DNA of 64,000 nt from positions 1-64,000 of the forward strand of contig DASWII010000018.1 of assembly GCA_036397755.1 (NCBI GenBank), in the 5' to 3' direction. This stretch comes from CAMYLY01 sp036397755 (lineage in GTDB: Bacteria > Gemmatimonadota > Gemmatimonadetes > Gemmatimonadales > GWC2-71-9). How positions within the stretch are numbered: the stretch's first letter is position 1; every line of letters begins with the position of its first letter. Of the stretch, positions 32,572 through 40,430 are shown piece by piece. Below the pieces are notes generated by a model. The model made no database searches. It saw nothing but the letters and a program-made list of their open reading frames with translations, and was not told where the DNA came from. Both the position numbers and the translations under genes were made by a program.

Positions 32572-33210
32572 GTGAACCCCTCCGTCGAAGCGCTCCGCCG
32601 CCAGTTTCCCGACGGCGTCGGACGCGCGATGGAATCCTGCGGCCAGACGATCGTCTACGTCGATCGCGCCAGGCTCCTCGCGATCATGACGTGGCTCAAG
32701 GAGTCGCCGTCCGCCGCCTACAACTATCTGGTCGACGTGACCGCCGTCGAATACCGGGACATCGAGCGGCCGATCGAGGTCGTCTATCAGCTGCGCGCCC
32801 TGCAGCACCTCGGTGAGCTCCGCGTCAAGGTGGAGCTCCCCAAACACGAGCCGCTCACCGTGGATTCCGTGTACCACCTGTGGCGTGCGGCCGACTGGCT
32901 CGAGCGCGAGGTGTACGACATGTTCGGCATCACGTTCGCGGGCCATCCGGACCTGCGCCGTATCCTCATGTGGGAGACCTACCAGGAGGGGTATCCGCTG
33001 CGGAAGGACTTCCCGCTCCGCGGGCGGTTCTCGCGTGCTGAGCAGGTGCGCCAGGCGTTGCACGCCAATCCCGAGGCGCACTATTCCTTGGAGGAACTCA
33101 GTATCGAGCGGGCGTACCGCGATCTGCCCGCGGACATGCGCGACCGCATCGAGCGTGGCGAGCGCGATCGGGTGCCGCCGCCTCCCGGTGAGGAGACCCA
33201 GGGTGAGTAG
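32572..33210 (+). CDS. nuoC: NADH-quinone oxidoreductase subunit C
   Basis: This 212-residue peripheral-arm subunit has the 30-kDa domain, with VYHLWRAADWLEREVYDMFGITFAGHPDLRRIL as its signature and GYPLRKDFPLRGRF near the end. It is separate from nuoD, unlike the fused NuoCD of E. coli. The C-terminal tail after residue 165 is charged and less conserved. GTG start. The last bases overlap the nuoD start. Confidence 0.95.
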   Translation: MNPSVEALRRQFPDGVGRAMESCGQTIVYVDRARLLAIMTWLKESPSAAYNYLVDVTAVEYRDIERPIEVVYQLRALQHLGELRVKVELPKHEPLTVDSVYHLWRAADWLEREVYDMFGITFAGHPDLRRILMWETYQEGYPLRKDFPLRGRFSRAEQVRQALHANPEAHYSLEELSIERAYRDLPADMRDRIERGERDRVPPPPGEETQGE

Positions 33211-34486
33211 ACGCGTGGTCGAGCTGGATCTCGCGACGACGGGAGTCGACGCGCAGGGGCGGCCGCTGCGGGTGCCGCTGGGGGCGGAGCTCGAGCCGCC
33301 GGCCGACGAGCCCGACTTCCGGGCGGAGCACATGTTGGTGAACATGGGCCCGCAGCATCCGGCGACCCACGGCGTGCTGCGGTTGGTCGTCGAGCTCGAC
33401 GGTGAAGTGGTCGTGCGGTGCATCCCGCACGTGGGGTATCTCCATTCGGGGTTCGAGAAGCTTGGAGAGTACCGGCACTACAATCAGATCATTCCGCTCA
33501 CCGACCGGACGGACTATCTGTCGCCGATGTCGAACAACGTGTGTTTGGCGATGGCGGCCGAGTCGCTGATGGGCATCGAGATCACCGAGCGCTGCAAAGT
33601 GCTGCGGCTCATCGCGTGTGAGATGAGTCGCATCATCTCGCATATCGTGTGGCTCGGGACGACGTGCATCGACATCGGCGCGTTCACGCCGTTCCTGTGG
33701 ACGTTTCAGGAACGCGAGCGAATTTACAATCTGCAGGAAGCGTGGACCGGCGCGCGGCTCACGACGAGCTTGACGCGGATCGGCGGCATGATGGCCGATA
33801 TACCGGACGGGTTCGAACGTGCGCTGCGGGAGTTTTGCAACACGTTCCCCAAAGTGCTCGACGAAGTCGACAGCCTGCTTACCCGCAACGCGATCTGGTG
33901 CGGTCGAACCCAGGGTATCGGGGTGATGAGCGCGGAAGAAGCCATCAACTACGGTCTGTCGGGTCCTATGCTCCGGGCGAGTGGGGTGGCGTACGACCTT
34001 CGCAAGGACCGCCCGTACCTCGGGTATGAGACGTACGACTTCGAGGTGCCCGTTGGCGAGCACGGCGACGTGTATGACCGGTATCTGGTTCGATGCGAAG
34101 AAATGCGGCAGTCGATCCGTATCCTCCAGCAGGCGTTGGATCGTTTGCCCGATGGGCCCATTAACGTCGACGATCCACGCGTCATCCTCCCGCCGAAGCG
34201 CGCCGCCATGACCGACATGGAGTCGATGATCTTCCACTTCAAGCAGGTGATGGAAGGCGTGCCGGCGCCGGTCGGTGAAACGTACGTCGCCGTCGAGAAC
34301 GGCAAAGGCGAGCTGGGCTACTACTTCGTTTCGGACGGAACGGCCAAGCCCGTGCGGTGGCGCATTCGTCCACCATCGTACATCAACCTGGCCGCCCTGC
34401 CGAAGATGGCGGAAGGATCGCTGTTGTCGGACTTGATCGCCGTCAACGCCAGCGTGGACATCGTGATGGGTGAGGTCGATCGATAG
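33203..34486 (+). CDS. nuoD: NADH-quinone oxidoreductase subunit D
   Basis: This 427-residue protein is the 49-kDa subunit that, with NuoB, forms the quinone site. NMGPQHPATHGVLRLVVELDGE carries the conserved quinone-site histidine. HVGYLHSGFEKLGEYRHYNQIIPLTDRTDYLSPMSNN and FHFKQVMEGVPAPVGETY are also diagnostic. GTG 33203 lies just before the nuoC TAG, and the first 35 residues are a poorly conserved leader. Confidence 0.96.
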   Translation: MSRRVVELDLATTGVDAQGRPLRVPLGAELEPPADEPDFRAEHMLVNMGPQHPATHGVLRLVVELDGEVVVRCIPHVGYLHSGFEKLGEYRHYNQIIPLTDRTDYLSPMSNNVCLAMAAESLMGIEITERCKVLRLIACEMSRIISHIVWLGTTCIDIGAFTPFLWTFQERERIYNLQEAWTGARLTTSLTRIGGMMADIPDGFERALREFCNTFPKVLDEVDSLLTRNAIWCGRTQGIGVMSAEEAINYGLSGPMLRASGVAYDLRKDRPYLGYETYDFEVPVGEHGDVYDRYLVRCEEMRQSIRILQQALDRLPDGPINVDDPRVILPPKRAAMTDMESMIFHFKQVMEGVPAPVGETYVAVENGKGELGYYFVSDGTAKPVRWRIRPPSYINLAALPKMAEGSLLSDLIAVNASVDIVMGEVDR

Positions 34487-34488
34487 GC

Positions 34489-34989
34489 ATGCCGTTACAC
34501 GACACGAAGGTGTACGAACCGGTGTTCACTGGCACGCGACGGGAGCGGTTGGACGAGATGCTGTCGCGCTATCCGACCAAGCGGGCGGCCTTGCTTCCGG
34601 CGCTGTGGATCGTGCAGGAGACGCGCGGGTGGGTCTCGGACGAGGCCGTGGCCGAGGTCGCGAACGAACTGGAGCTCACGGCGGCATACGTCAAGGGGGT
34701 CGTGACATTCTACACGATGTACCACCAGCACCCGGTGGGGAAGTACTTCATTCAGGTGTGCACCACCACGCCCTGCAACATCTGCGGGGCGGAAGGAGTC
34801 GTGGACGCCTTGCTCGAGCACACGGGCTGCGGTGAGCTGGGCGCAACCTCTCCCGACGGCCGGTTCACGGTCATCGAAGTCGAATGTCTCGGCGCCTGCG
34901 GTTTCGCGACACCCGTGTTGATCAACGACGAGTTCCTCGAAACGGTCACGCCGGAGCGAGTCCCCGAGATCCTCGAGCGGCTGGGCTGA
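34489..34989 (+). CDS. nuoE: NADH-quinone oxidoreductase subunit E
   Basis: This 166-residue thioredoxin-like protein holds the [2Fe-2S] cluster N1a. The ligands are Cys91 and Cys96 (CTTTPCNICG) and Cys133 and Cys137 (CLGACGFATP). The N-terminal helical bundle (ALWIVQETRGWVSDEAVAEVA, VKGVVTFYTMYH) is normal. With NuoF it forms the NADH dehydrogenase module. Confidence 0.96.
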   Translation: MPLHDTKVYEPVFTGTRRERLDEMLSRYPTKRAALLPALWIVQETRGWVSDEAVAEVANELELTAAYVKGVVTFYTMYHQHPVGKYFIQVCTTTPCNICGAEGVVDALLEHTGCGELGATSPDGRFTVIEVECLGACGFATPVLINDEFLETVTPERVPEILERLG

Positions 34990-34990
34990 C

Positions 34991-36298
34991 ATGGGATATC
35001 CGCACGCGCCGCATCCTAAGGAGACCGTGGTCCTCAGCAAGTACTTCGGGGAGCCCGAGGCAAGGACCTATGCTGGATGGGTGGCACGGGGTGGGTACCA
35101 GGGGCTCGAGCAGGTGATCGGGATGGATCGGGGGGCGATCATCGACCTCGTGAAAGCCTCGGGGCTTCGGGGGCGGGGCGGCGCGGGCTTCCCGGCAGGA
35201 CTCAAGTGGTCGTTCATGCCGACGGAAAAGCGCAAGCCGCATTACCTCTGCTGCAACGCGGACGAGTCCGAGCCGGGCACGTTCAAGGATCGCGAGATCA
35301 TGCGGTGGACACCCCATCAGCTGATCGAGGGATGCGCCATCGCGGCCTACGCGATCCAGGCCGACGTTACCTACATCTACATACGCGGCGAGTTCACCGA
35401 CGCGTACGCGATCATGGAACGAGCCCTCGCGGAGGCGTACGAGCACGGAGTGCTCGGCCCGAAGGCGAAGGGACCGCTCAGGGACATGCAGATGTACCTC
35501 CATCGCGGAGCGGGCGCTTACATCTGCGGTGAAGAGACGGCGCTGATGAACTCGATCGAAGGCCGCCGGGGAAATCCGCGGATCAAGCCGCCGTTCCCGG
35601 CCGCGGCGGGTGTATTCGGCATGCCGACGACCGTCAACAACGTTGAGACCCTGGCCGCGGTGCCGCACATCATCCTCCGCGGGGCCGACTGGTACAAGGG
35701 ACTATGTCGGTCCAACCCCAGGAGCACGGGCACCAAGCTGCTGAGTGTTTGCGGGCATGTTCGACGACCTGGGAACTACGAGGTCGAGATGGGATTCCCG
35801 CTCAAGGATCTGCTCTATGATCTGTGCGGCGGCATGCGCGCTGGGCACGAACTCAAGGCGGTGATCCCGGGAGGGTCGTCCGTCCCGATGCTCTCCCGTG
35901 ACGAAGCGGAGGCGTGCCTCCTGGATTACGAGGGGGTTGTCGAACAGGGGTCGATGTTGGGTTCGGGAGGCGTCATCGTCTTCGACGACTCAGTCGACAT
36001 TGTGTATCAGGTGATGCGCCTGGCGCGGTTCTATGCTCACGAATCGTGCGCCCAATGCACGCAGTGTCGTGAAGGTACCGCGTGGACCGTGCGGATTCTG
36101 CAGCGGATTCTCGCGGGGGAAGGGGAAACGCGCGATCTGGATCTCCTCCTCGACGTGGCCGACAACATGACGGGGAAGACGATTTGCGTGCTGAGCGACT
36201 CGTGCGCGGCGCCCGTGGTGAGCGGGATCAAGAAGTTTCGATCTGAGTTCGAGGCTTATCTTCACGGCGCGCGACGCCCGGCTGTGGCGGTTGGGTGA
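34991..36298 (+). CDS. nuoF: NADH-quinone oxidoreductase subunit F
   Basis: This 435-residue flavoprotein binds NADH, FMN and cluster N3, and is the entry point for electrons. The motifs are GRGGAGFPAGLKWSF at 61-75, GAGAYICGEETALMNSIEG near residue 175, and the N3 ligands in ESCAQCTQCREGT (Cys353, Cys356, Cys359) plus Cys405 in LSDSCAAP. It starts at ATG 34991, one base after nuoE, and overlaps nuoG with GTGA. Confidence 0.97.
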   Translation: MGYPHAPHPKETVVLSKYFGEPEARTYAGWVARGGYQGLEQVIGMDRGAIIDLVKASGLRGRGGAGFPAGLKWSFMPTEKRKPHYLCCNADESEPGTFKDREIMRWTPHQLIEGCAIAAYAIQADVTYIYIRGEFTDAYAIMERALAEAYEHGVLGPKAKGPLRDMQMYLHRGAGAYICGEETALMNSIEGRRGNPRIKPPFPAAAGVFGMPTTVNNVETLAAVPHIILRGADWYKGLCRSNPRSTGTKLLSVCGHVRRPGNYEVEMGFPLKDLLYDLCGGMRAGHELKAVIPGGSSVPMLSRDEAEACLLDYEGVVEQGSMLGSGGVIVFDDSVDIVYQVMRLARFYAHESCAQCTQCREGTAWTVRILQRILAGEGETRDLDLLLDVADNMTGKTICVLSDSCAAPVVSGIKKFRSEFEAYLHGARRPAVAVG

Positions 36299-37863
36299 TG
36301 TCGCCAGAGCTCGTCACACTCACGATCGAGGGCGTCCAGGTCAGCGTCCCCAAGGGCACGACGATCCTCGAGGCAGCGAAGCAAGCGGGCGTGTTAATTC
36401 CGCACTACTGCTATCACCCGGGACTGCCGGTCGCCGGCGTGTGTCGCATGTGCTTGGTGGAGGTCGAGGGCGCGCCGAAACTGCAGATCGGGTGCTCGGC
36501 GACGGTTGTCGCCGGACAGGTGGTGCACGTCCAGTCCGACGAGGCGCGCAAAGCTCGCCAAGGTGTGTTGGAGTTCCTGCTGATCAACCATCCGCTGGAC
36601 TGTCCGATCTGCGATCAGGCGGGAGAGTGCGAGCTCCAGGACTATGTCTTCCAGGAAGGCCGCGCGCGCACGAGGTACACACCGACCTTCGCCAAGCGCT
36701 TCAATCCGGTCGAGGATTTCGGTCCCGATATCCTCTACGTCGCGAACCGCTGCATCCTGTGCACGCGATGCGTGCGATTCATGGAGCACGTGGCTGACGA
36801 ACCGGTCCTCAATGTGAGTGAGCGCGGCGATCGCGCGTTCATCGGCATCCACCCAGGTCGGGAACTCGACCATGCGTGGGCGGGCAACGTGGTGGATCTC
36901 TGCCCGGTCGGCTCGCTGCTGTCGAAGGAAACGCTCCACAGTGCGCGCGCCTGGGAGCTCGATAAGTCCGCGGGCATCTGCACGGGGTGCTCGCAGGGCT
37001 GCAACGTCCATCTCGACACCCGAAATAACGTCGTCGTGCGGCTGCGGCCACGGGTAAACGCCGCCGTGAACCGATTCTACATGTGCGACCACGGCCGCCA
37101 CGAATACCGATGGCTGAACCGCGGCGACCGCGTGGAGGCGCCCCTGGTGGGCGGCGTGGCACCCCTCGCGGCCACCGACTGGGATCATGCGCTCGCGCGC
37201 GCCGCCGAATTGCTGCGCGGTGTCAGCGGACCGCTCGTGGGCGTGGCGTCGCCGGGTGCTTCCACGGAGGCGCTCTTCTTGCTCAAGCGGTTGCTGGACG
37301 CGAAGGGGGGCCGTGGCGTGTTCGCGGTGCGACGGGAGGCCGGCGAACGGTCCCTCGCGGGTGTTCCCAATCTGGCGCTCCGGGAGGAACGGGCACCCAA
37401 TGCGACCGCCGCCCGGATGCTCGAGTTTGAGGAAGTCGAGAGCGTGGAAGCCGCCCTGCGCGGCGCCGCGGCCGTGGTGGTGCTCGACGACCAGCTTCAC
37501 GGTGTGGAGGCGATCGGCGCTGGCGCGGTCATATACCTCGGTACGACCCTGCCGGCGGCCGCCCGGGAGGCGAGCATCGTTCTCCCAATCACCAACGTCG
37601 CCGAAGAGGACGGCACGTTCGTGAATCGAGATGGGCGAGTGCAGCGCTATCAGCAGGCGAAATCGGGGCCGGGGATGGCCCGTCCGGCGTGGTGGGTACT
37701 CGCCGAGTTGCTGCGGGAGATGGGGTTGGGCGAGGGGTTCGCTGGTGCGGCCGAGGTGTTTGCGGCGCTGGCGGACGGCGAGTCGTCCTTCGACGGTCTA
37801 AGCTATCCGAGCCTCGGGTTCGTGGGCCGCGCCGTGTCGGGCGAGGTGGAGATGGCCCGATGA
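36295..37863 (+). CDS. nuoG: NADH-quinone oxidoreductase subunit G, short form
   Basis: This 522-residue subunit carries most peripheral clusters. The ligands read as N1b (Cys39, Cys50, Cys53, Cys67), N5 (His99, Cys103, Cys106, Cys112), N4 (Cys153, Cys156, Cys159, Cys203) and an N7-type set C-x2-C-x3-C-x27-C (Cys229, Cys232, Cys236, Cys264). The C-terminal molybdopterin-oxidoreductase-like region is only about 250 residues, so the protein is shorter than the roughly 780-900 residues of Thermus and E. coli. The gene may start at GTG 36295 or ATG 36298. An ATGA overlap leads to nuoH. Confidence 0.94.
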   Translation: MMSPELVTLTIEGVQVSVPKGTTILEAAKQAGVLIPHYCYHPGLPVAGVCRMCLVEVEGAPKLQIGCSATVVAGQVVHVQSDEARKARQGVLEFLLINHPLDCPICDQAGECELQDYVFQEGRARTRYTPTFAKRFNPVEDFGPDILYVANRCILCTRCVRFMEHVADEPVLNVSERGDRAFIGIHPGRELDHAWAGNVVDLCPVGSLLSKETLHSARAWELDKSAGICTGCSQGCNVHLDTRNNVVVRLRPRVNAAVNRFYMCDHGRHEYRWLNRGDRVEAPLVGGVAPLAATDWDHALARAAELLRGVSGPLVGVASPGASTEALFLLKRLLDAKGGRGVFAVRREAGERSLAGVPNLALREERAPNATAARMLEFEEVESVEAALRGAAAVVVLDDQLHGVEAIGAGAVIYLGTTLPAAAREASIVLPITNVAEEDGTFVNRDGRVQRYQQAKSGPGMARPAWWVLAELLREMGLGEGFAGAAEVFAALADGESSFDGLSYPSLGFVGRAVSGEVEMAR

Positions 37864-39119
37864 CGCCGGAGCTCAAGGGATTTCTGCTCGTCGCGGGCAT
37901 CAAAATCACCGCCGTGTTCACGGCGCTCATGATCGGCGTGATGTTCACGACCTGGCTCGAGCGGCGGGTGAGTGCGTGGTTCCAGTACCGCCTCGGCCCG
38001 AATCGAGTGGGACCGCAGGGCCTGCTTCAGCCGGTGGCCGACGGAGTGAAGAACTTCGCCAAGGAGGAGACCCTGCCGGACTCGGTCGACCGGCCGCTGT
38101 TCCTGCTGGCTCCCGCCATGACGTTCGTGCCCGCCATGTTGCTGTTCTGCGTGATCCCGTTCGGTGCGCCGCTCCCCGTCGCGTTCGACTTCAGCGTGCC
38201 GCTTCTCGGACGCTTCGTCTTCGATGGTGTCACCCCCTTGATGATCGCCAATCTGCCGGTGGGGTTCCTCTTCATCCTGGCGATATCGAGTCTCGGTGTG
38301 TACGGCATCGTGTTGGCCGGGTGGTCGTCGAACAACAAGTACTCCCTCTTGGGCGGAATGCGCGCCAGTGCGCAGATGGTGAGCTACGAGATCGCGCTCG
38401 GCATGAGTCTCATCACGGTCATGGTCGTGGCCGGAAACGTCACGCTCATGGAGATCGTTACCGTGCAGCAGGAGGCGCTGTGGCTGGTGTTCCCGCTGAC
38501 CTTCGGCTTCGTGCTGTTTGCGATCTCGGCGCTCGCCGAAACCAACCGGCTGCCCTTCGACCTCCCGGAAACCGAGTCCGAGCTGGTGGCGGGTTATCAC
38601 ACCGAGTACAGCGCCATGCGGTTCTCGATGTTCTTTATTGGGGAATATGGCGCCATCATCACGATGTCGGCGCTGATGGCCACGTTCTTCTTCGGGGGGT
38701 GGGACATCCCGTTCACGACGTGGGATGACGTGCGCCTCGAGGGTGGGGTGGTGGTTGCCGGGACGCCCTCTGCGCTCAAGTCGGTGCTGACCCACGGTGT
38801 CTTCTTGCTCAAGACGTTCTTCTTCGTGTTCTGGTACGTCTGGGTGCGATGGACCTTGCCACGGTTCCGGTTCGACCAGCTCATGGCGTTAGGGTGGAAG
38901 ATTCTCTTGCCGATGGCGCTGGCCTACATCCTGGTCATCGCGGCCACCGTGTGGGCGGTGATCGGCGAGAGCCCGGCGATCTCGCCCCAGCAGGGATGGG
39001 TCATGTTCGGGGTCAACGTGGTCGTGCTCGTGCTGGTGTTCGGTGTACTGGACCGCGGCAGGTTGGTGCGCGGGCCGGGTGCGAGGCTCCATCGCGTGGG
39101 GGGGACCAGTGGCCATTAG
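37860..39119 (+). CDS. nuoH: NADH-quinone oxidoreductase subunit H
   Basis: This 419-residue membrane subunit couples the quinone site to the proton channels. TTWLERRVSAWFQYRLGPNRVGPQGLLQPVADGVKNFAKE, GWSSNNKYSLLGGMRASAQMVSYEI and AETNRLPFDLPETESELVAGYHTEYSAMRF are highly conserved signatures. It is somewhat longer than the usual 320-350 residues, mainly because of an extended loop near 285-310 (WDDVRLEGGVVVAGTPSAL) and a C-terminal tail. The end overlaps nuoI. Confidence 0.96.
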   Translation: MTPELKGFLLVAGIKITAVFTALMIGVMFTTWLERRVSAWFQYRLGPNRVGPQGLLQPVADGVKNFAKEETLPDSVDRPLFLLAPAMTFVPAMLLFCVIPFGAPLPVAFDFSVPLLGRFVFDGVTPLMIANLPVGFLFILAISSLGVYGIVLAGWSSNNKYSLLGGMRASAQMVSYEIALGMSLITVMVVAGNVTLMEIVTVQQEALWLVFPLTFGFVLFAISALAETNRLPFDLPETESELVAGYHTEYSAMRFSMFFIGEYGAIITMSALMATFFFGGWDIPFTTWDDVRLEGGVVVAGTPSALKSVLTHGVFLLKTFFFVFWYVWVRWTLPRFRFDQLMALGWKILLPMALAYILVIAATVWAVIGESPAISPQQGWVMFGVNVVVLVLVFGVLDRGRLVRGPGARLHRVGGTSGH

Positions 39120-39615
39120 CGTCAAAGTGATGAAACGCCCGGAGCGGGAGATGAGCTATCTCCGCGCCGCGTTGAGCGGCATGGCGTTGACGTTCCGCCA
39201 CCTGTTGCGGCCCAAGGTCACCATGCAGTACCCCGAAGAGCGGTCCACGGACACGTGGGAGATCGCGCCGCGGTGGCGGGGCACGCATCGGATGCTTACC
39301 GACGAGCGGGGGCGGGCAAAGTGCGTGGCGTGCGGGCTGTGTCCGCAGATCTGTCCGGCCAACTGCATCAAGCTGGTGCCGGGCGAGGACGAGCAGGGGT
39401 TCCGCTATCCGCTCATCTACGAGATTGACGAGTTTCGTTGCGTGTTCTGCGGGTACTGTCAGGAGGTATGTCCCGAGGAGGCGATTCACGTGGGCGTCCA
39501 TTACGAGAACGCCGAGTACGATCGAGGGCGCTTCGTGTACGATCTCGAGCGCTTGTGTGCCCAGACGCACCCGGTGTCGTCGCTGTGGGATCCTTCGGAT
39601 CCGCGGGGTGAGTGA
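39109..39615 (+). CDS. nuoI: NADH-quinone oxidoreductase subunit I
   Basis: This 168-residue ferredoxin-like subunit carries clusters N6a and N6b. The two sets are Cys72/75/78 with Cys121, and Cys111/114/117 with Cys82 (CVACGLCPQICPANC and CVFCGYCQEVCPEEA). GTG 39109 overlaps nuoH by 11 bases, and ATG 39130 is an alternative. The C-terminal helix ends in a short polar tail. Confidence 0.95.
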   Translation: MAISVKVMKRPEREMSYLRAALSGMALTFRHLLRPKVTMQYPEERSTDTWEIAPRWRGTHRMLTDERGRAKCVACGLCPQICPANCIKLVPGEDEQGFRYPLIYEIDEFRCVFCGYCQEVCPEEAIHVGVHYENAEYDRGRFVYDLERLCAQTHPVSSLWDPSDPRGE

Positions 39616-39618
39616 CGC

Positions 39619-40134
39619 ATGATGGCCTTCGTGTTCTGGCAGTTCGCGGCGCTCGCGATCGTCGCCGCGTTGCTCTGCATCACCAGGAAGAACCCGGTCG
39701 CGAGCGCCCTGTGGCTGGTCGTGACGCTCTTTGCGATTGCCGGGCTGTTCGTGCTCCTGGACGCCCACTTTCTGGCGGCCCTGCAGGTCTTGGTGTACGC
39801 GGGTGCGATCATGGTGCTCTTCCTCTTCGTCATCATGCTGTTGAACCTCGGGCGCGAGCGTGCGACGGACATCATCGGGTGGGGCGGGCGCGTGGCGACG
39901 CTGGCGGTGGCGGGCTTGCTGGTGACGCAGCTCTGGATGGTGCGTGGCGCGGCCCCGCCACCTGAGTTGACGCTGCCGACCGGCGCGTTAGCGGACGCGA
40001 CGCGGACGCTGGGAGCCGTGGCGATGATCAGCGAACCGCTGTTCCGCGACTACCTATTGCCGTTCGAATTGACCTCGCTGCTGCTGCTGGCGGCGATCGT
40101 CGGCGCCGTCGTCCTGGCCAAGCGGAAGGTATAG
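39619..40134 (+). CDS. nuoJ: NADH-quinone oxidoreductase subunit J
   Basis: This 171-residue membrane subunit has five hydrophobic helices and the conserved LDAHFLAALQVLVYAGAIMVLFLFVIMLLNL segment that holds the pi-bulge helix involved in coupling. There are two adjacent ATG codons at the start, and either could be used. It lies three bases behind nuoI and two before nuoK. Confidence 0.95.
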   Translation: MMAFVFWQFAALAIVAALLCITRKNPVASALWLVVTLFAIAGLFVLLDAHFLAALQVLVYAGAIMVLFLFVIMLLNLGRERATDIIGWGGRVATLAVAGLLVTQLWMVRGAAPPPELTLPTGALADATRTLGAVAMISEPLFRDYLLPFELTSLLLLAAIVGAVVLAKRKV

Positions 40135-40136
40135 CC

Positions 40137-40430
40137 GTGCTGACCGAATCGTTGGTCGTGTCGGCGATCCTGTTCGGGATCGGAGTCTTCGGTGTGCTGG
40201 TGCGCCGGAACGCGATCGTGATCTTCATGTGCATCGAAGTGATGTTGAACGCGGTCAACCTCTCGTTCGTGGCGCTGGCCCAGCAACTCGGCCGCGATGG
40301 GCAGGTCGTGGTCTTCTTCGTGATGGCGGTCGCGGCCGCGGAGGCCGCGGTGGGGCTGGCGATCATGATCGCGATCTATCGACACAGGGCGTCGGTCAAC
40401 GTGAATCAGATCAACTTGCTGAAGGGATGA
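40137..40430 (+). CDS. nuoK: NADH-quinone oxidoreductase subunit K
   Basis: This 97-residue, three-helix subunit carries two membrane glutamates used in proton transfer: IFMCIEVMLNAVNL and AAAEAAVGLAIMIAIYRHR. GTG start. The length is normal for the family. It ends with an ATGA overlap to nuoL. Confidence 0.96.
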   Translation: MLTESLVVSAILFGIGVFGVLVRRNAIVIFMCIEVMLNAVNLSFVALAQQLGRDGQVVVFFVMAVAAAEAAVGLAIMIAIYRHRASVNVNQINLLKG

